The notes under the pieces: model-generated
Database searches by the model: none
What the model was told of the DNA's origin: nothing
Seen by the model: the letters and a program-made list of their open reading frames with translations, nothing else
Origin: Cyclaneusma minus
Taxonomy: Eukaryota; Ascomycota; Leotiomycetes; Marthamycetales; Marthamycetaceae
Length of the DNA stretch: 64,000 bases
NCBI GenBank assembly: GCA_037179335.1
Contig: JAKZHN010000005.1
Coordinates: 1,426,001 to 1,490,000, forward strand
Reading direction: 5' to 3'
Shown here: in pieces, positions 57,504-64,000 of the stretch
How the letters are laid out: every line of letters begins with the position of its first letter
Numbering within the stretch: the first letter of the stretch is position 1
Translations under genes and position numbers: made by a program

Positions 57504-59635
57504 CTACAGCCTGGATTCCTTCGGTCTATCTCCAACCTCTTTGTTCGCCCTTTCACGCAGAAACTTCCGCATGATCTTGCCAGACTAGAACAATGTCAGT
57601 GAAGATTCCACCACAGTTCTCATAGGCAACATGAACTCACAGGATTCTTTGGGACCGCATCCACGAAAACAACTCCCCCAGCGAGTCTCTTGTGCCGCGC
57701 AACCTTGCTTTCCATCCATTTAGCAATATCCTGCGGCTTGCACTTGCTACTCTCTTGCAGCACGCAGTAGGCCCGAGGAAGTTCCTCGCCTTCGATCGTG
57801 ACTCCAACCACCCCCGCGTCCGCGATATCCGGATGTTCCAGTAGGACGCTTTCCAGCTCGGCGGGTGCGACTTGGTTGCCCTTCACTTTGATAAGCTCCT
57901 TCTTCCGATCCACAATGAAGAAATCTCCGTCTTCGTCTACGTAGCAAATATCTCCTGTCTTCAGCCACCCGTCTTCTGTCAAAGTTTCCGCTGTCGCTTT
58001 GGGGTTATTCCAATACCCTTTCATCACGTTCGGGGCTTTGATCCAGAGCTCTCCCCGCTGACCCCTCTCTACTTCGCCCGACTCATCGTCTTTCATTATC
58101 TTCGCCTGCACGTTGGGGTTCAAGCAGCCAACCGTCGCTTTCACGTTAACCGTTCGAGGATCACATATGATTGCGTGACAGGTGATTTCAGTCATCCCCC
58201 ATCCCTGTTTGATGTGCATGTGGCCTGGCTTCCAGAGCTGGTTGAATTCTTCGCTTGGCTCTGGACCTAGAGGAGCAGCACCGCATGTCACTTCCTTGAC
58301 GCTGCTAATATCGTACTTTCGTGTGAGAGGGCTTTTCGCAAATGCAACCACCACCGGTGGTACCAAGGCGAGTTGAGTGATTTTGAACTTTTGGATACTC
58401 TCAAGTACTTGGACAAAATCAAATTTGGGCATGATATAGGTGCGAACACCACGCGATGGGCCCACGGTGACGAAGTAAGCCTGTTAAGGGAGAAGGAAGT
58501 TAGCAGTTGGCATCTGGTCAACGTATGTTGTACGGCGGTAACTAGGAATAATGAAGTGATATGACATGCGAAGCAGGCATCGGCCGATCTCACTAGACAC
58601 AACCACGGCATCCAGGAACAATCCCAATTAAGTGAATCGGGTCAAACGGCTGTATCCAGCCCTTGATGACAGGGGCAATCCCGTGCCGCCAAGACCAAGG
58701 TAAGCGGGCCATATGAGATTAAATAAATGGGATTGAGCTTCAAGGCAGTATAAGACAGAAGACTCGCAACATACCTGCGCCATTGCATGATACATCGGAA
58801 GGAACTAGTGGAATTTAGCAGTGACTTCACAATGATGCCAAGGTGTTGTCAACATACGCATAGCCAGTTTGCATTCTCGCAGATTTCTTTGTAACCTGGT
58901 TGGAGCGAGGCCTTGTAATTGTACTGAGCAGCATTGGCAACGTGGTTGTAGTGTGTGATCTCAACGCCTTTCGGCACTCCGGTCGTACCGCTCGAGTAAT
59001 TGAGACAAGCGGTAGCAGTCTTCGGATCTGGAGGATCATCCCAGCACCAGTCTTGTGCCTCGTTTGCACTGGCAATGAGATGACCCCAGTGTCGGACACC
59101 AAGCCTACTAGATTCCTCGCCGTCGAAAGGAGCTTCGTCGAACACGAAAATCCTCTCTTTGCTCATCCCTAGTGCCTCCGCTGCCTCGAGACTCATTTCA
59201 AGAGCTGAGTCTGCCGTAAGAAGGAACTTTGCACCAGAGTCCCGAAGCTGATGGATGAGTTCCTGAAATATATTAGTATGAGACGTTCCAATCGTAGTGG
59301 ATCAATCAAAAACTGACCCTGGCAACATAACTGGGATTGGCAGCAGTGAAAATGCCCCCAGCCATCAAGACGCCCATCATCATGGGCGGAAAGAACATAT
59401 TGTTGCCGGAAAAGAGCAGAAGGCGATCTCCCCGCTCCAAGCCAGCCTTTTGGAGACCGATGGCTATGCGTTTACTCCAGAGGCGGTAGGTTTCCATAGA
59501 GAAGTATCGGGTATCCGGATTGTTCGCATCGACCAAGACTTTCTTGTTGGAAAGAGGCTTCGTTGGGCTTCCAAACAGCCATGTTGGGAGGGAAGCGTTC
59601 GGGATTGGAATAGTCCATTCTGGCTGAATAGGCAT
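57504..59635 (-). CDS. Acyl-/4-coumarate-CoA ligase-like AMP-forming enzyme, peroxisomal type
   Basis: Adenylates a carboxylic acid and forms its CoA thioester. Five exons (59318-59635, 58858-59262, 58775-58804, 57641-58480, 57504-57584) give 557 residues; the third exon is only 30 nt and encodes FLPMYHAMAQ. Motifs: LNYSSGTTGVPKG (AMP-binding P-loop), WLCFLPMYHA, QGWGMTE, GWLKTGDICYVDEDGDFFIVDRKKELIKVKG and a C-terminal catalytic Lys in NPSGKIMR. The protein ends in SRL, a PTS1-type peroxisomal signal. The substrate (cinnamate-like or fatty acid) is not predictable. The 294-nt fourth-exon upstream intron is long. Three 21-bp tandem repeats lie about 95 bp upstream of the start codon. Confidence 0.94.
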
Positions 59636-59728
59636 GATGTATATTCGCGGTACAGTGATGGAGAAATAGGGGATTGAAGATGGTTGAGTGATAAGTAGTA
59701 GAGTGATATGCGTAGAAGGGGGATGATA

Positions 59729-59791
59729 GGAGAAGAAAGACGGATTTGAGGAGAAGAAAGACGGATTTGAGGAGAAGAAAGACGGATTTGA
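59729..59791. repeat. Three perfect 21-bp tandem repeats in the CoA-ligase promoter
   Basis: GGAGAAGAAAGACGGATTTGA occurs three times without change, 94-156 bp upstream of the CoA-ligase start codon. It is likely within the promoter or 5' UTR. Confidence 0.92.
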
Positions 59792-61395
59792 GGAGAGAGA
59801 AAGGAGACATAATCAAGGCTACCGTGACCATGCCCATTTCATAGTCAAGTCTTATGACATGCTGCATAGAGAACAAATTGAGTTGTTGACCCCGCCTCTA
59901 GATCGGCTGCCGGCAGAGGCACATCGCCCTTTTTGGGACTGCGAGCGACAGCCGACAGCTTCCGAAATTCCTACATGTAGAGTAGTTCATAGAACCTCGG
60001 ATCGACATGGGAGAGTATTCCGCGGCAGTGAGCTCTGGAGCCAAGAAAGTACATCGAGGTAACATAATCCAAGGATTCTGGTTCACCAGTGACGAAGACG
60101 ACTGGATTTATCGGGAGAACTGGAAGCTAGAATTGGTGGTCCAAGCTTTCGAGCTAACCCGAGGACCGAGGGGGTCAATGGTTTCTCCAGGGTCCGGGCA
60201 CAGACGACCTCAAACCGAGTCTGCTACATCTCTGTTACACCAAGAATCGATCGCCAACTTGACAACTTGACAGACACCATAAAGATTATGCGATCAAAGC
60301 GAAGAAAAAACATGTTCCGGGTAGCCCCTTTTGCACCCGTATCAACCTTTCCACCAAAGTGCAACGTCTCAGTTGACGTACATGCAGTACTGAAGCAAGT
60401 ATCAAAACTCTATTACACCTAAGACTTTCTTTTTCTCCATTTTCCTTCCGTGCGTTGCACATTTTTGACCGTGTCTCCCAGTTCTTCATCAAGCACAAAC
60501 CGTTTTCCGTTGCCAGCTTCGAGCCCCGAGCTTGCCTGAGCGCTGTATCATGTCCACGCAGATCTGCAGAACAATCGCTGCGGAGTCGATCTCCCGGGAG
60601 CATGGCTCCCGTTTTTAAGACCTTGCCGTTGATTCTTGGTGTCAGAGTTGTCATTGGAAACCACAAGGGCCCAATCACGGTTTTCCAGTGGGTCATTTCT
60701 GCAGGGACAGTGGCTGAGTTTGCGGGAGCCTCAATTCCATGCTACTGTGTTTCTTTGCGAGAAAGAGCTGGCCTATGCCAACGGTTTTCATCAAGCTGTC
60801 CAAGGATGCGGGATAAGCACAAATCTTTTGGCCTAGTATCAGGACCGTCCGTATCTAGTGTATCTTCAATAGGCGTTCCTTCAAAAGAGGCTGAAGTATC
60901 ACTTCCTCCTACCTTGGAAGTTGAAACTACTCCTGGTGATCAGACAACAGCCCGGAGGTCACCGCCTCAACTCGTTCAGGAGTGCACAGTTTCTCGGACC
61001 CCCCCTGCCGCCGTCAAGATGCCTCATTGACCATTGTGTTACCTTTTGAGGCGGAACCAATTGAGTCCCTGATCGAGTAGGTGTTTGGGCTTCAAACAAG
61101 CTTGCGGATAGCCCCCAAGTCTCCCCCCCCCCTTTTGCAGGAAGCCCGTCCTGGGGAACAAGCTTCTTTTCCTCAGCCCCTACGATCCACCAGGCAGACA
61201 GCCAAGAGTGCTATAAGAACCTGCTTAATTCCCCGAAACTCCACTCTCTCATTCTCATCAGCAATCCAGCATTCTCAAGTCTTCTTCTTTCAGCACCGTT
61301 TTCTTTTCTCTTCGGCGCCGGTCGCATTATTACCTCTCCCTAATCGACTCTCCTTTGTTCGAATCCTAATTCCTCAACACCTGTCCACCCTCAAG
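59792..61395. other. Divergent promoter region CoA ligase/Egh16-like gene
   Basis: About 1.6 kb without a supported gene. The open frames at 60286-61030 show no conserved features. A C-rich run lies near 61127. Confidence 0.45.
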
Positions 61396-62322
61396 ATGCA
61401 GTACTCTTCAGCAATCCTCCTTACGGCTTGCGCTATCACCAATGTCCTCGGGCACGGAGTAGTCACCGAGATCCAAGGTGCCAACGGCGTCAACATGCCT
61501 GGTCTCTCAGGTAAGAGCCCCACAGAAAAGAAGCCAAACAAACAGCTAACCCCATCAAAAGTCATCGACGGCACTCCACGTGACTGCCCCTCCCCACTCT
61601 GCGGCGCCGAAGCCGACACCTCCATCATCCGCGACAACGAGATCGGAACCGACCGAGCCTCCGCCCTCGGCCGCACCGAAGGCGGCGGGCCCGTAGACGC
61701 CGCCTCCATGATCTCTCTGTTCATGAGCGGAGCCAGCAACCAAACCGCCCGCGACCTCCACTCCGCCATGAAGCAACGCCGCGGTCTCCTCAGCGACCTC
61801 TTCGGTAGCGGCGACTCCGACTCCTCCAATTCCGGGACCAAGACCCCCGATGGCACCAGCGAGACCGGCGTCAAAGCAGCTGCCGGCGCAGGTGCTACCA
61901 GCGGCCTTCCAACCTGCTCCGACAACGGCACAATCACCATGACCTTCCACCAAGTGAACCAAGACGGTGCCGGGCCCTTGAAGGCAGCCATCGACCCCAC
62001 CAGCGGCGGAACAGATCCCGATGCATTCCAAGACGCTCAAGTCCTTCAGGATGTCCCCGGTGCTGGCATCGGCGGCCTGTCTTTAGCCACGACGACGGAT
62101 TTCCCGGTCGCTGTGCAGATGCCGGCCGGCATGACTTGCTCTGGTAGTGTTGGTGGCGTCGACAATGTCTGTATTGTACGGACGAAGAACAGTGCACTTG
62201 CGGGACCTTTTGGTGGATCGGCGGCGTTCACGCAGAGTGCGACGGCTAAGAAGCGTGCTATTGAGTATAACTTGGCTAAGCGCCGCTTTGCGAGGGCTCT
62301 TGCTGAGCAGAACAAGGCTTGA
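61396..62322 (+). CDS. Egh16-like secreted protein (gEgh16/MAS family)
   Basis: A secreted protein of the family that includes powdery-mildew Egh16 and Magnaporthe MAS proteins, linked to infection-stage expression; biochemical function is unknown. Exons 61396-61510 and 61562-62322 give 291 residues. The 51-nt intron (GTAAGA...AAAAG) is in frame and stop-free, so it is easily missed; removing it restores GLSVIDGTPRDC. The signal peptide is MQYSSAILLTACAITNVLG, directly followed by HGVVTEIQGANGVNMPGLS. Other features: SPLCGAEADTSIIRDNEIGT, GRTEGGGPVD, TITMTFHQVNQDGAGPL, MPAGMTCSG and VDNVCIVR, with paired cysteines. The family call is from remembered pattern. Confidence 0.9.
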   Translation: MQYSSAILLTACAITNVLGHGVVTEIQGANGVNMPGLSGKSPTEKKPNKQLTPSKVIDGTPRDCPSPLCGAEADTSIIRDNEIGTDRASALGRTEGGGPVDAASMISLFMSGASNQTARDLHSAMKQRRGLLSDLFGSGDSDSSNSGTKTPDGTSETGVKAAAGAGATSGLPTCSDNGTITMTFHQVNQDGAGPLKAAIDPTSGGTDPDAFQDAQVLQDVPGAGIGGLSLATTTDFPVAVQMPAGMTCSGSVGGVDNVCIVRTKNSALAGPFGGSAAFTQSATAKKRAIEYNLAKRRFARALAEQNKA

Positions 62323-62628
62323 GGGGCGTCTGCACTGCGTCTCCTGATGTAAAACGGGGTATGGGATGTAATGGGTAGTGAAATCATTTCCTTTGTTGGT
62401 CCGGTACGAATCTGACGATTGGAACGAGGAGGATATTAATTTGTGGGGACAGAGTCTTAGTCTTGGTCTTGTTTTGGATTTTCCTTTTTTGCGAGGCTTT
62501 GACAGCCGGTTTCATTTGTACTTGAGATGCTGGATTTGGCTGATGACTCTCCTTTATACCCTGGGGCCTCGGATGAGGCAGTGCTTCTTAGATATAATTT
62601 AGAGACCCATTGTAAGATAATATCAGCT
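62323..62628. other. Intergenic between convergent genes
   Basis: About 300 bp of 3' flanking sequence, T-rich. No gene seen. Confidence 0.5.
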
Positions 62629-64000
62629 CTACCATTTATTCTTACCAGTCATTGACCAGCCTGGCGTTGGTCGCGTTGGTATCCTGTTTATCGAAAACCC
62701 CTCCTTATCAAATGCTCGATACTCCAAATCAAATGCCCGGTATCTCACTTCCCACTCCGCGAGCTTTTGCGCACCCCTCACCTCCCAGTCCAGGGTTGGA
62801 AGGGCAATGACTGTCTCTGTTCCATCCTTCTCCACCATGACCATAGCCGGTAGCGTCCACCTCGTGTCGTCCGGAGCGAGTTTCTTCAGAACCCAAGGCA
62901 GTCTCTTAAACTTCTTGTCTGGTAGCGCCGCCCGAAATTCCATCAAATCCTCTTTTCTGAATGGCCGAACGATCATAGTAGCCTGAGACTTGTTCAACAC
63001 ACGGATCCACCATCTTCCATCCCAGAGCGCCCATTCTGAAAAGCCCTTCTGCGACCCGTCTTCGGCTGAATTGCTACCGTCTGGCGGTGGGAAGGTCATG
63101 AGAGGAACATCGCTTCCTTTGCTGCCATACAGCTGACGGGAGATACGCCACTTGACCTCAGACATTTCCACAGTCTTCTTTTGCGACCAGCCTTCCTCCA
63201 AAAGAGGTGTAAACAGCAGTCCTGCAGAAGTAAACGGCTTTACGGATCTTGTGGGTATCGCAATGGGCAATCGCTTTGTTCCACCCTCGGAGACAAGATG
63301 TGGAAACATATTTTCGACAATACCTCCCATGTGTGAGTTCGCTATGTGCTCCCGGGGCGTGACTAGCTCCACAACGCGACGAACCAGAAGCGCGGCCATC
63401 TCTCGTTTCGTCAAGCCTTTGGTAACTGGGCTCTCGATAGGGGAAAGGGTCCAATTCGCAGAGAACAAGTCAGCGCTGGGCTTGAACGACATGATGATAC
63501 CCGATCTTGGCTCGAGGTCTTTGATTTCCGACTTTTCAAATTGTTCTTGGGCGATGGCTTCGGAGAGATCATATCTTGCCCCTGAAATCTCTCTCAGAGC
63601 GAGGAGAGACGGTTTCTGGAGGGCCGTGGGAAGTCGGCCGCTCTCAAGTACGTGCCGAACAGCATTTCTAGGCGTAAGAGTCGGGTCTTGATTCGTGGAG
63701 TCTTCAAACCATGGCATATCCATGTGCTTGCAAGTGGCAATGAGAGCTTGCTTGCTGAAGCCCAGCAAAGGCCGGCAAATGGTGATGCCTCCAGTCTCCG
63801 CCTTGATATCTGCAACATAGCCAGCGCAAGGGTGTTGGCGCACAACGCGGGCGCCGCCACCGCTTCCACTGACACCATAGATGCCGTAGCATTCTGGAAT
63901 GTTCGACATTGCCTTCATTCCCAGTAGGCCTCTTCCTTTGTGGCCCATTGCGACTCGCATCATGATGGTCTCGGCCTGATCGTCTTCATGATGGGCGAAG
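62629..64000 (-). CDS. TilS-like tRNA(Ile)-lysidine synthetase, C-terminal part
   Basis: An N-type ATP pyrophosphatase predicted to modify C34 of tRNA-Ile(CAU) to lysidine, probably in mitochondria. The gene runs off the right edge; about 457 C-terminal residues are seen and the SGGxDS P-loop lies outside. Within the window: FAHHEDDQAETIMMRVAMGHKGRGLLGM (the HH.DDQAET motif), RVVRQHPC, ICRPLLGFSKQALIATCKHMDMPWFEDSTNQDPTLTPRNAVRHVL. The remaining 300 residues are fungal-specific. Mitochondrial localisation cannot be checked because the N-terminus is missing. Confidence 0.88.
   Translation of the reverse strand, partial: FAHHEDDQAETIMMRVAMGHKGRGLLGMKAMSNIPECYGIYGVSGSGGGARVVRQHPCAGYVADIKAETGGITICRPLLGFSKQALIATCKHMDMPWFEDSTNQDPTLTPRNAVRHVLESGRLPTALQKPSLLALREISGARYDLSEAIAQEQFEKSEIKDLEPRSGIIMSFKPSADLFSANWTLSPIESPVTKGLTKREMAALLVRRVVELVTPREHIANSHMGGIVENMFPHLVSEGGTKRLPIAIPTRSVKPFTSAGLLFTPLLEEGWSQKKTVEMSEVKWRISRQLYGSKGSDVPLMTFPPPDGSNSAEDGSQKGFSEWALWDGRWWIRVLNKSQATMIVRPFRKEDLMEFRAALPDKKFKRLPWVLKKLAPDDTRWTLPAMVMVEKDGTETVIALPTLDWEVRGAQKLAEWEVRYRAFDLEYRAFDKEGFSINRIPTRPTPGWSMTGKNKW

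Overview
This window comes from the nuclear genome of a filamentous ascomycete (Pezizomycotina). Leotiomycetes is my best guess, by general resemblance only. Support comes from genes broken by short GT-AG introns (about 50-150 nt), a dispersed 5S rRNA gene, an intron-containing tRNA-Val, and fungus-specific families: TOK potassium channel, Boi SH3/SAM/PH protein, Mak5 helicase, a fungal type III polyketide synthase, an Egh16-like secreted protein and a KEX2-type repeat protein. Every spliced model given here sums to a whole number of codons.

Left third (1-18 kb) is dense housekeeping: the 5' part of importin KAP123 (-), a GNAT acetyltransferase (+), tRNA 2'-O-methyltransferase TRM7 (-), helicase MAK5 (+), a TOK-type two-pore K+ channel (+), a large ASCH/PUA-like protein (-), repair factor RAD4/XPC (+) and a small membrane protein (-). 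A 167-bp imperfect foldback repeat lies between KAP123 and the GNAT gene.

18-28 kb is gene-poor and accessory. A type III polyketide synthase sits alone between long gene-free flanks, followed by a 5S rRNA gene. Next comes a secreted precursor with Lys-Arg-delimited, Tyr-rich repeats that ends exactly at a Lys-Arg pair, with an in-frame seventh unit just beyond its stop codon. Methylthioadenosine phosphorylase follows.

28-47 kb returns to cell-biology genes: a Syn8-like SNARE, a RING/TRAF-type zinc-finger protein, a Boi-like polarity protein, a MIZ/SP-RING protein, an MFS transporter interrupted by one in-frame stop, a HAD-family hydrolase and ribosomal protein L5 (uL18).

47-64 kb holds a large leucine-rich-repeat protein (Mhp1-like), a gene-free stretch of about 3.7 kb, a small membrane protein, tRNA-Val(AAC), a peroxisomal-type acyl/4-coumarate-CoA ligase, an Egh16-like secreted protein and the 3' part of a TilS-like tRNA-lysidine synthetase.

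The most novel-looking locus is the repeat precursor at 25.5-26.2 kb, a candidate secreted-peptide system. Next are the paired non-canonical introns of the K+ channel and the nonsense-interrupted transporter.
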